NCBI GenBank assembly: GCA_009746045.1
Contig: RPFO01000312.1
Location: forward strand, 1,348,823 to 1,412,822
DNA from: Mesostigma viride
Taxonomy: Eukaryota; Streptophyta; Mesostigmatophyceae; Mesostigmatales; Mesostigmataceae
Direction of reading: 5' to 3'
Length of the DNA: 64,000 nt
Shown here: positions 11,501-23,540 of the stretch, piece after piece
Layout: each line of letters opens with the position of its first letter
Position numbering within the stretch: the first letter of the stretch is position 1
The notes under the pieces: generated by a model
The model's database searches: none
The model's input: the letters and a program-made list of their open reading frames with translations, nothing else
Told to the model about the DNA's origin: nothing
Made by a program: the position numbers and the translations under genes

Positions 11501-14500
11501 CAATCGGCATACCTGGGCAAGACGTTGTCTGCCTTTTCAAGATCTGCCTTGTCAAGGTCACTACACATCTGCGTTCGAGATCTAGTTGGTTTTGAGCAAT
11601 GTCGACCCCCGCAAGTGCGAGCACAGCGGTTGGCCGTGGCTACTGCTCTTGCGCCCATGCTAGCTGCTGGGCGCTCCAATCCCATGGCCCCCTTCCTCGC
11701 CTTGTGGCTGCCATGCCACCCCTCCCTGGCCATGACGCCGCGATACCGCTCCTCCTTGCGTGGATGCGCTGACCCCTTCTGGCCCTTGCTGCCTTCATGT
11801 GCCCCCCTCCCCCTTGTCGCGCTTGTTGCCTGCATATGTGTCCCCCCCTGCAGGCGCCGGAACGGGACGCGGGCGAAGGAGCGGAGGCGGCCATGGGTGG
11901 GATGGGGGGGGCGGGGGCGGGGGCGGGGGCGCGGTGGTCGCCCATGAGGACCCCCCTGACAACGGGTTTGCTGGTGAGTGTCCCTCGCGGTTTGCCAGTG
12001 TAAGAAGAGATGCCAGGATGCAGACAAGTATGACAAGTACAGAAAATTGATGCGTAAAATAGATGCAGAACAGGTGCTAGGGCTACGAATATCTCCTCAG
12101 GTGCTAGGTATACCTGAGATGGAATGTGCACAGAGTACTCGATGGGCACCGCGGGCAGTATATATGTGCTATAAATACCATAAGAGCGATGGGCACCGCA
12201 GGCAGTATATTTGTGCTATAAATACCATAAGGGCGATGGGCACCGTGGGCAGTATATATGTGCTATCAATACCATAAGGGCGATGGGCACCGCGGGTAGT
12301 ATATATGTGCTATCAATACCATAAGGGCGATGGGCACCGCGGGCAGTATATATTTGCTATAAATACCATAAGGGCGATGGGCACCGCGGGCAGTATATAT
12401 GTGCTATAAATACCATAAGGGCGATGGGCACCGCGGGCAGTATATATGTGCTATAAATACCATAAGGGCGATGGGCACCGCGGGTAGTATATATGTGCTA
12501 TAAATACCATAAGGGTGATGGGCACCGCGGGTAGTATATATGTGCTATCAATACCATAAGGGCGATGGGCACCGCGGGCAGTATATATGTGCTATAAATA
12601 CCATAAGGGCGATGGGCACCGCGGGCAGTGTCGGTGCTATAAATACGAAAGTCACGAGGGACACCGTGGGCAGTATAGGTGCTATGAATGCAATAGGCGC
12701 CACGTATTCTTTGGCCACAAAAGGGTGCATTGCATGCCATGGATTCAAGGGGTGTATTGATGCAGTTAGTTTCATGCAGTTGGATACTTGTATGGCATTC
12801 GGTGACCTCGGGCCATCCCCCTGTGGTTACCAGAGTCGCCTCGTGAGCTCATTGCCAGGTACTCAGGCACATGCAGTCTTTGCTTCGTTTTCTGTTGTAT
12901 ACAACCAGCAGTCCTGCAGACACTGATGGTCCGCGTGGTCGGGCAAGAGGCTGCTTGCGCATCCCCAACACCCGTTTCTGGAAAGGACTGATAGTAGGAT
13001 ATCAGTTTTGTGTCAAATAATAGTACCCAACTGGGGCCGCAGCTGCTCCCTTCGGGGGAGGGAAGGATCTGCCTCCGCCCCCTTCTTCCGCCTCGAGGCG
13101 TGGTAGCCACAACCTCTGCTCTCGACGGGGAGCTGACCAGCACCGCCTGCCTGTGGCCTTTCCCCTGCCTCCCTTCTTTTGTGGGCACGTGCAGGGACGC
13201 AAGCGGCCATTGGTCAGCCAGTTCACCCCAGGGGTACTGCCCAAGGGGGGCTTGTTAGCAGATGAGGTGTGTGCGGATACCTTGCATTGTTGTTGATACG
13301 TACCCTGGAACGAAATGACACCCTGCCCGACAGAGCTACCTTCCAGATTAAAGCATGAAGCCCTCACCCCTACTCCACCGTGGAGGTAGGGTAACCAGAT
13401 TAAAGCATGAAGCCCTCACCCCTACTCCACCGTGGAGGTAGGGTAACCAGATTAAAGCATGAAGCCCTCACCCCTACTCCACCGTGGAGGTAGGGTAACC
13501 AGATTACAGCATGAAGCCCTCACCCCTACTCCACCGTGGAGGTAGGGTAACCAGATTACAGCATGAAGCCCTCACCCCTACTCCACCGTGGAGGTAGGGT
13601 AACCAGATTACAGCATGAAGCCCTCACCCCTACTCCACCGTGGAGGTAGGGTAACCAGATTAAAGCATGAAGCCCTCACCCCTACTCCACCGTGGAGGTA
13701 GGGTAACCAGATTACAGCATGAAGCCCTCACCCCTACTCCACCGTGGAGGTAGGGTAACCAGATTAAAGCATGAAGCCCTCACCCCTACTCCACCGTGGA
13801 GGTAGGGTAACCAGATTAAAGCATGAAGCCCTCACCCCTACTCCACCGTGGAGGTAGGGTAACCAGATTACAGCATGAAGCCCTCACCCCTACTCCACCG
13901 TGGAGGTAGGGTAACCAGATTACAGCATGAAGCCCTCACCCTACCTCCACGGTGGAGGTAGGGTAAGGGCTTCACGGTCTGATTTGCAGGGTGGCACGTC
14001 CATGCCGCATCACAAGAGGATGGGGATGGGACTTAATGCAGTGACAAATGATAGAGTAGTGACGGGAGTCCGCAGTAACAGAGCCCTGATGGGCATTGAG
14101 CATTTCCTTGTTCATATGACAACCCTAATGGAATTGTAGGTGTGCCTATTCATATGACAACCCTAATTGGCATTTAGGTTCGCTTACTCATATGACAACC
14201 CTTCTTGGCATGTATGTTTGCCTGTTCATATGACAGCCCTAAGGGAAATATGCATTGCCATGGCTACGGGCGGCCCATGGCGGGCACAGGATGATGATAC
14301 GGTGTCATCCCCTTATCGACGGTGGGCACATCATCCCCCTTGTCCACGGTGGGCGCATCATCGGCCTCCGTGTCCGTAGTGCCAGCGTGTCGGTCGTGCC
14401 AAATCACATAGCTGACAATCCGCCTATGACAAATGTTGCCAAACCTGCGTGGCCTATCTCTGTGGCTGCCGTCACCCAGGGTGACAAGAGGGACGGCGCT

Positions 14501-17500
14501 GCCCTGGATGCTGCCAGGGTGCCGCAGGACAAGTACCAGAGGGTGGGCGCGGCGAGGGACGCGGATGTGGGGCGGGGCGGGGAGGCGCGGGTGGGCATTA
14601 CGTCCGCCAGCAGCGCGGTGACAACAGAGACGGCGCGCCGCATCCTGGCTGCGCTCGACCAGATGTCTTCGCCGCTGGTGAGGGGGGATCGGATGAGGCC
14701 GCATGCCTCCTTGATAGCACAGCTAGCACCCCATCCTGCATGCCGGTCTTGCTCACGCACGCTTTTCTGACAAAGTCTTTTGTCTTGTACCTCATGCGAC
14801 CCCCATGGTCTGCATCGGTTTCTGGGCGTTTGGCTGTGAATTCCCATTCCCATCCCATTCCCATCTGGAACATCCCATTCGCATCTCTGCCCTATCCGGT
14901 CCCCCTCCCCCTGTTCCATCCCATTCCCGTCCCTGTTCCAGTCGAGCCCGGTTGCGCCCTCCAGCGGCGCGGGGGTGCCGGTGTCCAGCAGCGCTCTGCC
15001 TTCAGGGCGCAGCGCGGCTCCCCCCCCAGCGGTGGCAGCCAAGATCAGTTTTGCGGCCATCGACGACCGGGTCAACCAGCGGGCAGGCACCGTGACGCCG
15101 CGTGTGGGCAAGGAGAAGCAGGTGGGTGTGCTGGCATTAGGTGTGGGCGTGTGCACTTCAGCTGAAACAAATAGAGCTCCTTTCGATTAACCATGCACTT
15201 TGCCTCTGGGACGGATCGGGGACTCGTCGCGAGAGCAAGAAGCAGACGGGAGGGAAGTTGTGCTTTGATAGTTCTGGCCCCTTGTCTTCGCCAGGTGTCG
15301 CTCTTTCGTTGTTCTGGGCAAGGCCGAGCTTCTGGGCACCGAGGTTACTGCTCTGCTGCCTATTGCGACAGGCTATGTTATGTTAATGGTTGCCACCGGT
15401 TGTGTTTATCGCAGGTCACGGTAATTCTTGGTAATTGGTATGGATGGAACTGGGGATGGCCCGGCCCCGTGCTCGGAATCATTATTTTAAAATATGTTAT
15501 ATGAGGATATCATGTATACAACATCGTTGCCGCGGTCAAGGAGAAGCAGGTCGGCCGCCCTGCGCCCTGTACTAGGCACCTGCCTAGGTCGGCAGGGTTA
15601 TGACTTATGAGGTAAAAGCCAATCATCTACCTGCTCTGTGATAACATGTGTGGGAGCGTTCACTGTGGATTTGGAGCGGTTTGATTTTGCAGGACAGGCT
15701 GTGCGTCTGTCCGCAAATTCTGTCCGTTGTAGCGAATGCCTTGGGGAATTTGTTGGGGAAGATGACTAGGGTATTCTTCTGGTCTTCTTTGTCGCGGATG
15801 ACAGAAACAAGAAACCACACGTTACAAGGACCTAGGATATCGAAGGGTGTAACAGGTACTTGGCGGTGCTTGCGGAATGTGAACCTGCACCATGTCACCC
15901 GGCAGGCGTCCGAGCCGGCCAGTCGTGGGCTGCCAGGTGCCGGCGCCAGCATGTTTGGCGCCCCCGCCACCAAGGCGCCAGCTGCCACCACGCCTGCCCC
16001 CCTCTTTGGGAGCGGCGCGGCGCCACCGGCCGGCGCCGCTGTGAAACCGATGGACGTCACGGCCCCTTCTGTGGGCGGGTTTGCGCCCGGAGCCTCAGCA
16101 TCCGCAGCGTCGAAAACGCCAGCAAGCGAGAAAGCACCGCCACCATCGTCCGCAGCCAGCAAGAAGGTGGATGCCACGTCGATACCCCTGCCGCCCTCGC
16201 CAGAGGGGTCCCCTGCAGGTGGGTGGCGCGCGGCAGCGCTTGGCTGCGATTGGGACAAATGTTTTGGGGCGTGTGGTCTCCATGCATGCAGCACGTTGGT
16301 TGTTGCCTGGTGCACTGGCGGGGACAGATGTTGCTTTAGGAGTCGCTCGCTTGTGGGTTGGGACAAGCCCTCATGGCTGGCCATGTGGGCTGATGCCTCT
16401 ACAGCTGTGCGAATGCCCCCTTGAGCCACGCATACACTTCGACATTTTCTCTCATATAAAATTAACTCTCTGAGAAAAGAAAAGGAACTCTCCAAGGAAG
16501 AATTTTTACTCTCTAAGAAACGAAAACTACCTTTCTAAGGAAAGAAATTTAACTGTGTAAGAACGCTTTTTTTCTTGTCGTCTCAGTGCTGTAACTCGCC
16601 TCTCTCATTCCCCCCTCCACCCCCACTACCATCACCGCCACCCGTTATCCCACTCACCCCCTTGCAGCCTCGCCCAAGCCCTCTGGGGCGACGTTCCCAT
16701 CCAAAGCGGACGTGTCGCTGCCACCCCCCGCGTCGGCCAGCAAGGGCGCCACAGATGCAGCCCCCTTTGGCGCCGCCAGCTCGACCTTTGAGTTCCGGCC
16801 CCCGCAAGCTGGCGCGCCCTCGTCGAGCTCCTTCACGTTTGGTGCGCCCGCATCCACCGCCCAAGCCAAGGCAGGGGGGGACGACAAGAAAACGGGGGCG
16901 GCGGGGGCGGGGGCGGGGGCGTCTCAAACCTGGCCCCCCGCACCCACCCCTGCCTCAACCCCCTCCGTCGCTCCCATGTTTGCCTTCGGGGCACCCACGG
17001 GGGGTGCCGCGCCCCCCCCTGCGTGGGGCACCACGCAGCAGAAACCAGGGGGCAAGCCTGGCAAAGGGGGCGAGAAGAAGGTGGAGGTGGTGGATTTGGA
17101 TGAGCTGGAGGAGGGCGAGGACCGGAGTGGAACCGAGCCGCGGCGAAAGCAGCGGCGGGACGATGGGGCGGTCGCGGACAGGGGCGCGGCGGCAGCACCC
17201 TTCACGTTTGGCAAGGGACCGGCAGCACCCGCGGTAAATTGGTGGCGGTTTGAGCCGTAAGCTGGTGGATGTTGGAGCAGTACGTGGGTGGCTTTTGGTT
17301 GTGGGCATGCCCTTGAATTCGTGGGAGCGCCCTCAGTTCTGTGCAATACCTGGCTGGAATTCTCTAGCTTGCTTAATTTACTTAGCGGCTCCGGGCTTTG
17401 TTTCTGTTTCCTTTGTTTTGGCTTGTCCGAATATAGACACTAGACCCCCCCTCCCCCCCCACCCCGCCACCCGTACGCTCACCCACGCTCCAACACCACA

Positions 17501-20500
17501 GGATGCCGTGCATTTCCCTATTTGGCATGTGCGCTAGTGGTCTATTTCGCATGTGCGCTATCGTCTCGCCTCATCTCTCCTCCCTTCCCCCCCACTCCCC
17601 CCTTTTGGTTCCCCCCTTTTCCACGCTGGTCGACTGCAAGAACCCTAAAACGTTGACATTCTTCCAATACCCATGTTCTTCTCTTCGCTTTTCTCCGTGT
17701 ATTTCGCTTCTCCCCGCAACAGCCATCCAATGGGCCGGCACCCGCCAGCACATCGTCCCTGTTCGGACCCAGCAAGGGTGCGGCCGGTGACGAGGCGAAG
17801 AAGAGCCAACTGTCCCCGGCCCCGTCCCTCTTCTCCTTTGGCCAGCCGAGCAGCGGGGCAGAGAGCACCCCATCCTTTTCCTTGGGCGCCAAGAGCACGG
17901 CCACCAAGGCGGATGGCACCAAGGATGAGCCGCCTAAGGCCCCTGGGGGGGCGCCCGCCCCCTTGTTCAGCTTTGGCGCCCCACCGGCTGTGGCGAGTGG
18001 CACCGCAGGCGGGCCTGGGGGCAAGGCTGGTGATGCGGGCGCGCCAGCTGGCAAGGCGCTTGATTGGGCGACACCAGCGGCGGTTCCTCAGGTTGGTGTT
18101 GTTTAGCATGTCGGTGTAGTTTTGCAGGTGGGTGTTGTTCGGTTATTGTTGTTGTTCTTCGGTTCCTCAGGTGGGTGTTGTTTAGCATGTCGGTGTTGTT
18201 TAGCAAGTGGGTGTTGTTCGGTCATTGTTGTTGTTCTTCGGTTCCTCAGGTGGGTGTTGCTTAGCATGTCGGTGTTGTTTAGCAGGTGGGTGTTGTTCGG
18301 TTATTGTTGTTGTTCTTCGGTTCCTCAGGTGGGTGTTGCTTAGCATGTCGGTGTTGTTTAACAGGAGGGTGTTGTTGGGCTATTGTTGTTGTTCTTCGGT
18401 TCCTCAGGTGGGTGTTGCTTAGCATGTCGGTGTTGTTTAGCAGGTGGGTGTTGTTGGGCTATTGTTGTTGTTCTTCGGTTCCTCAGGTGGGAGTTGTTTA
18501 GTGTGTCGGTGTTGTTTAGCAGGTGGGTGTCGTTCGGTCATTGTTGTTGTTCTTCGGTTCCTCAGGTGGATGTTGTTTAGCATGTCGGTGTTGTTTAGCA
18601 GGTGGGTTTTGTTCGGCTATCGTTGTTGTTCTTTTGTTCCTCAGGTGGGTGTTGTTTAGCATGTCGGTGTTGTTTAGCAGGTGGGTTTTGTTCGGTTATT
18701 GTTGTTGCTCTTTGGTTCCGCAGATGGGTGTTGTTTAGCATTTCGGTTGGTGGGTGGGGCATTGGGCAGAGGGGACAGAATTGAGAGAGAGGGGAGCGTC
18801 GACGGGGATGTGGGATCTTGTGCGCAAGTGGGTATACCGGAATTCCAACGCAGGTTGTCTGGCAGGAATTTGCGATAGTGGGCATGGTGTGAACGTGGGT
18901 GTTCGGGGGGATGGGGGGGTGGGGGGGAGCAGGAAGGAGCATGTGGATCTGGCTAGGTTTGGCTGCATGCACATGCAATGACGTGATGAGGGACGTGCAT
19001 GTAAAACTTGCAGGTGACCCCTCTTGGTCTTCCCGGCCATATCAATCGTGGGGTTCCTTCTCGTGGGCATCTGTGCACTACTGATATTCATTCATTCACT
19101 CATCCACGCGCCTCCGGTGGGAGAGTCACGAGGAGGCATGGGACCCAAGACGGACATATACCGGGTTGCTAGACCTAAACACACGCATCCGTTGCTTCTA
19201 TTTCCAATCAACCCAAACTGTCCCTCCGCGACCCGCTTGTTCTCCGCAGACGTTCCAGTTTGCGGCGCCCGCGCCCGTGTTTGGCGGCGACGCGGGGGCC
19301 ACGCAGGCCATCGTGGCGGCCGCGCAGGAGCTCAAGGACAAGGTGCCGCCCGCCACATTCACGTTTGGGTACGTGTGTATGTATGGAAGCACGCGGGCTG
19401 AGGACAGTTCGATGAGGTTTGTGTAGATGAAGGGCAAGGTCCCGCCCGGCACGTTCATGTTCGGGCTTGGTATGCCTACCAATAGAAGCACGAATGGAAA
19501 CCACGATTGTGTGTGTAAACGTATGCCTGTGCACGTGGCCTGTCCTCGTTGCTTTGGATGTCAAATCATCTCCCCCTACGGTGCTGCCACGCCTGTACTG
19601 CCATACCTCTAATGCTGCCACACGGCTCCCGTGTGCTGCCACATCCCATGTACTGCTCACGTTGTCGCAGGTCCAAGTCCAGTAATGCTGACCAACCCTC
19701 AGGCGCGCCGGCCCCCCTCTTCTCCTTCGGCGCTGGCCCCACGACCACCGCAAGTCTGCCCCGCTTCCCGACGCCCTCCGCCAGCGAGCCTGCCTCCATG
19801 GCCCGCCCCGCCTCCACCCTGTTCAATGCCGGCTCGACCACCTCCGCGCCCTCTGTGCTGGCCCCTGTGACCAACAGCACCAGTTCCACGGCCCCAGGGG
19901 GAGGAAAGGACGCGTTGGCGCCGCCGCCGTCAGCACCGCTGTTTGGCTCGGCTGGCTCCGGTACCGGGGTGTCTTCCACCAGCACACCAAGCAGCGGAGG
20001 GTTCACCTTTGGCGCTCCGCCAGCATCGGCGTCACAGCCAGCGTTCGGGAGCGGGGCAAGCGCGGGTGGGTCAAGTGCGCCTGGCATGTTCACGTTCGGC
20101 GCTCCCCCACCAAGCTCGACAACACCCTCATCATCCGCGCCCGCGTTGTCATCATCCTCTGCTGCGGCAGCCAAGCCCCTTTCTGAGCCGTTCCCATCCA
20201 CAAAGCCCCCCACCGGGGCACCCCCGAAGACCGACGGCGCCCCCACTCCGACATTCTTATTCGGCGCCCCACCACCATCGTCATCCTCATCGCTGGCGCC
20301 CGCCATTACGGGGTCCTCCCCCGGGACCCCCTCGACGACCCCCATCTCCCAGGCACAAGCGGCGTTTGCGGCCGCGCCTCCCCCCGCGTCGGGCCTGCTT
20401 GATTTCCTCGCCAAGTCCACCGCGGCGGGGTCTGGATCGGTGACCACAGCCCCAGGGTCCACCGCAGCCACAGGGACAGCTGGCAGCAACGCCGCGGCTC

Positions 20501-21828
20501 CTTCGTCGGGGTTCACCTTTGGCGCACCCAGCAGTGGTGCGGGCGTGGCCTGGGGTAGCGCCTCTGCCCCCGCCTCTCATTCTGGCACCGTTGGTGCGGG
20601 AGAGACCGCCCCCGCAAAGGCCGGCGCCGGTGCAGGAAATGCAGCAGCTCCCTCCACTGGGGGGTTCACCTTTGGGGCTGCCTCCCCTTTCCCTGCATTT
20701 GGGTCTGGGATCCCCTCAAGCAGTGCGAGCACGGGGGCCAGCATTACCTTTGGGTCAAGTGCTAGCTCGGGTGCATCTCTGTTTGGTGCGCCGGCACCGG
20801 CCACACCAGCCAACCCCTTTGGCGGCAGCATGAGCCTCTTCGGCGCGCCAGCCACGCCGGCGAATGAGGCAGCGCCAGCTGTCCCGTCGACGGGTGCACC
20901 CTCGTCGGCCACGCCGCCATTTTTGTTCGGGGCTTCATCTTCCGCCAGCACGCCAGCATTTGGGTCCACTGCCAGCACGGCAGCATTCGGCGCATCCACT
21001 GCCAGCACGCCGGCATTTGGGGCATCCACCCAGGCGCTTACCTTTGGGGTGGGGGCCGCCCCCCCAGCGTCCGCCAGCAGTGGCGCCCCCGCGGCCCCCT
21101 CAATGTTCACGTTCGGCGCCACCCCCGCGTCGAGCACGGCTACCCCCGCGCCGTTCAAATTTGGCGCGCAGCCCTCGGCGCCGGCGCCTTCAACTGGTGC
21201 GAACGGGCCCCTGTTTGGGAGCGGGGCCGGCGCACCAGGGTCCCTGTTTGGCGGACCCCCGCCGTCCTCCTCCCCCTCACTCGGGTTCACATTCGGGGCA
21301 GCCGCCCCCTCGCAGCCGCCGCTCTTCTCAGGGGCGGCCGCCGTCAGCCCTGGGGGGTCCCAGCAGATGTCAGACAGCATGATGGACGCCAATGGGCAGC
21401 CGCTTGAGGCCCCCAGTCCCTCCCCTTTTGGGGGGGTCCCGTCCACCTCTGGGCTGGGCATGCCGCCAGCGTCTCCTTTCCCCGCGTTTGGGTCAACACC
21501 GGCAGCGGCTCCCTCGCAACCGCCAGGTGGCATGTTCACGTTTGGAGCCTCGATGCCTTCCCCGGCGCCCGCGCCTGCGTTTGGCGGGTTTGGGGGGGGG
21601 GGCTCGGTTCCCACGTTTGGGGCCCCTGCTCCTGCGGCACCCACGCCATCCCCCTTTGGCATGCCGGCCCCTGGGGGCTTTGGCGGCGCGCCAGCAGGGG
21701 GGATGGTTTTCAGCGCGGGGGCGGGCATGAGCTTGGGCACGAATACCCCCCCTCCTGGGGGTGCGGCTGGCGCGAGGGGGCCAGTTCGGAAAGCCAAGCG
21801 CCCTGGTGCTGGTAATGTGAAGCGTTAG
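8577..21828 (+). CDS. NUP136: FG-repeat nucleoporin, NUP1/NUP136-like (plant counterpart of Nup153), about 12 exons
   Basis: Component of the nuclear pore basket; FG repeats bind transport receptors. Exons read as 8577 to about 8889, 9301-9428, 9970-10658, 10993-11117, 11854-11973, 14480-14677, 14942-15121, 15906-16218, 16668-17233, 17723-18091, 19250-19368 and 19671-21828. Joins from 9301 to 11973 and from 14480 onward are in phase with GT/AG sites. The first join is unresolved: the donor near 8889 is in phase 1 but exon 9301 needs phase 0, so a small exon may be missing; another may lie between 11973 and 14480. The N-terminus has GGKARKTRR and NPYAR, resembling the start of plant NUP136; exon 14480 has TARRILAALDQMSSPL, like its conserved helix. 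Later exons are Ser/Ala/Pro/Gly-rich with many FTFGAP, LFGSG and FG motifs, ending in a basic tail (VRKAKRPGAGNVKR). Total is about 1,760 residues. Confidence 0.82.
9618..9756. repeat. 32-bp tandem repeat, about 4 copies
   Basis: Degenerate copies of a unit starting GGGCCGTAATTCATAGTGAT, in the nucleoporin intron between exons 9301-9428 and 9970-10658. Confidence 0.85.
11138..11320. repeat. (CCCT)n microsatellite, about 183 bp
   Basis: Near-perfect CCCT/TCCC tetranucleotide tract with one CTCTCC interruption near 11209. It begins about 20 bases after the splice donor at 11118, in the following nucleoporin intron. Frames are open in both directions, giving false Pro-Ser-Leu and Glu-Gly repeat ORFs. 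Confidence 0.97.
12133..12690. repeat. 47-bp minisatellite with TATA-like motifs, about 11-12 copies
   Basis: Head-to-tail 47-bp units starting GATGGGCACCGCGGGCAGTA; most contain TATATATG and CTATAAATACC (some have CTATCAATACC). Copies differ by a few substitutions and degrade at the right end. They lie in the nucleoporin intron after 11973. Confidence 0.95.
13339..13925. repeat. 52-bp minisatellite, about 11 copies
   Basis: Near-identical 52-bp units starting CCAGATTAAAGCATGAAGCC. Each carries an internal near-palindrome (CTACTCCACCGTGGAGGTAG). Main variation is AAAGC or ACAGC. Same nucleoporin intron as the 47-bp array. No unique spacers, so not CRISPR. Confidence 0.97.
13928..13974. repeat. 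Terminal palindrome of the 52-bp array (hairpin with about 23-bp arms)
   Basis: The last unit differs from the others: TGAAGCCCTCACCCTACC is followed by its inverted copy through GGTAGGGTAAGGGCTTCA, with CTCCAC/GTGGAG at the centre. One mismatch in the arms. It closes the array and precedes a pyrimidine-rich CTGATTTGCAG acceptor-like site. Confidence 0.85.
14108..14248. repeat. About 41-bp tandem repeat, 4 copies
   Basis: Degenerate units sharing TTCATATGACAACCCTAAT and a G/T-rich remainder, in the nucleoporin intron upstream of exon 14480-14677. Confidence 0.8.
18081..18740 (+). repeat. 79-bp tandem repeat containing the upstream exon end and splice donor, about 8 copies
   Basis: Period is 79 bp. 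Each unit contains CGGTTCCTCAGGTGGGTGTT, which matches the end of nucleoporin exon 17723-18091 (CGGTTCCTCAG) and its donor (GTTGGTG). The copies fill the first 650 bases of the intron, with internal subrepeats of AGCATGTCGGTGTTGTTT. The last copies diverge (CCGCAGATGGG). Confidence 0.93.
19424..19472 (+). pseudogene. Degenerate duplicate of nucleoporin exon end (VPPxTFxFG)
   Basis: Exon 19250-19368 ends with codons for KDKVPPATFTFG. About 55 bases into the following intron a second in-frame stretch reads KGKVPPGTFMFG, preceded by TGTAG and followed by GGTATG. This is a partial duplicate of the exon end, either relic or alternative exon; the main join from 19368 to 19671 is already in phase without it. 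Confidence 0.6.
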
Positions 21829-23540
21829 AGCAACCGGTAGCGTCCATAGTGACAGATATGGTTTATATGTAGGTCTTACTGTCGGCAATCGATGCTATCA
21901 ACCTGCATACCATTCCAAGAAGTGTGCTTGGGCCGACCTGGTCCTGTTTTGTTGTAACCACGTCCAGAGTGCATCGCTTTTGCCTGGCAGGTTGTTTTGT
22001 AACAAGGACCGGATAATGTGAATGTTGAACGCATTCTAATGATTAGCCCGTGTTTTTTAAGAACGCGTTGAAGGGTTGTAATTTGATGTACGGCGTTGTA
22101 ATCTGACAGCTGGCAGACCTAGTAAACTTGAGATAAAGGTTTTTGTGGTCAGCCACGTGTGGCATTTTGAACTTTGTATACTTGCGTCGCTCGGCCGATT
22201 GTGTGGCGTTTTGACAAATAAGATTGGTTTCGGCACGGCCACGCGTGGCGGGTTCAGTGGCGGGCCCAAGGATTTAGCGTATTGTGTGTCAGCACCCGCC
22301 AGAGGAACGGCGCGCGTCGCTGGTTGTCTCTTGTCGGTCTCCGGGTTGATACCCATAACTACTCCTACACACAGATCTCGAGTGATTTATCTAGTACCAA
22401 ATCCGAAAGGCTTGCATCACTCCCCGGACAGGAGAACTTTTGCGGATGACTGTAGGTGTAAGTTGGCGATGCCATGGTAACCGGAGACGTCCGTCCTATA
22501 GTCAGCAAAATTGGTGCGAGAGGTCCCCAGTTCGATTCCGGTCGGATTCATTTGCAGATCGCGTTTTCCGCGTTTTCCGCGGCCCGGCACTGAACGCAAA
22601 GGTTTTCACCTTTGCGGAGTGTCTGATCAGAATAACTACTAGGCGGCACACATGGCACTTGATCAACACACAGGTCAACGGCACGCCAGCAGGCTTTGAC
22701 ACCCGTACCTGCCACTTGCCAGCTGCCTCGTGCCTGTTCATATTTAAGTAGTCCACGCATGCAGCCGCCAGGCCTCTACTAGTGGGGCGTAGTGAACGTA
22801 AATAACGGCAGGCTCGAGCTACCATGGTCTGGATTCTCCCGATTTCTGGCCTGCGCTGGTTGTCTCCTAGCTTGGTAAATGGCCATGGCTGACCGGCTTC
22901 GTGCCATGGCTGGACAGTGGTCACTGGTGGTCGCCGTAGTCGGCTGACAGCAGGCAGAAAGCACAAGTTGCCACAGCGCCAGGCAGTTGAGAGCCTGCAT
23001 GCATAGCCGCGTGACTGCATCACACTGCACAGTGCACCCATGACCCACCCCGCCACCCTCTCTGTTGTGTGGCGGGAAGCCTGTGGGCTGGCGCCTAGCT
23101 CTGACACGGCCAACCGTGGCGTACTACCAACTACCGTGCGCTTTCAGCACGGCCAACCCGTGGCGAATTTGAGCTTTTACAGTGTAGCACCAGCACCGTC
23201 CAATGTGGCATATTGGACGGGCTCAAAACAAAGGCGCTACTGCCACATTTTTCCAAAACTAGCGCGACACTGACACATTCGGTGGAAATCCGCCACTAAT
23301 CAGACTGCAACTCGGCTTTCGGTCTGCAACTCGGGAGACAGACTAACATCCTCTAGTAGTGGATCGATCGGCCAGCAAACCCCCTCCGATTCGTCTGCGG
23401 AACTGTCAAAAACCGGTGTGCCAGGGTGCTCCGGTGCCCAATTCCATTAACCTGGTCCACTTGCGTATTTTCCCCAATACAATATTGCACGTCACGTGAA
23501 CAAAAAAATTATGACGTTTTTCAAATTTTGCCACGTGCCA
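21829..23540. other. Spacer 3' of the nucleoporin gene with dispersed repeats
   Basis: TGTAA-containing stretches (about 21954 and 21995) downstream of the stop could serve as algal polyadenylation signals. A copy of a dispersed repeat lies at 22807-22868. Several GGCCACGTGTGGC-like GC palindromes occur at about 22150-22260 and 23100-23230, which may be ends of an old inverted-repeat element. No gene recognised. Confidence 0.45.
22807..22868 (+). repeat. Dispersed repeat copy (CCATGGTCTGGATTCTCCCG)
   Basis: Shares about 55 of 62 bases with 42735-42796 and, in inverted orientation, most of 23756-23800. Looser copies lie at about 45919-45967 and 46147-46190. Likely a piece of a repeated element. 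Confidence 0.8.

Noticed and set aside
10888-11947. Pro-Ser-Leu and Glu-Gly-Arg repeat ORFs
   Set aside because: CCCT microsatellite read in frame; the nucleoporin exon ends before it at 11117.
13339-13974. CRISPR-like array of 52-bp direct repeats
   Set aside because: Units are contiguous, with no unique spacers and no cas genes, in a eukaryotic intron.
20577-21797. 406-codon minus-strand ORF opposite the nucleoporin FG exon
   Set aside because: Antisense shadow of a GC-rich exon with strong codon bias; the plus strand has the FG motifs and a proper stop.
22440-22560. tRNA or tRNA-derived SINE (GGTCCCCAGTTCGATTCCGG with a partly matching acceptor stem)
   Set aside because: A T-arm-like sequence is present, but the stretch between the stem halves is only about 57 bases with no anticodon arm; not enough to call a tRNA.
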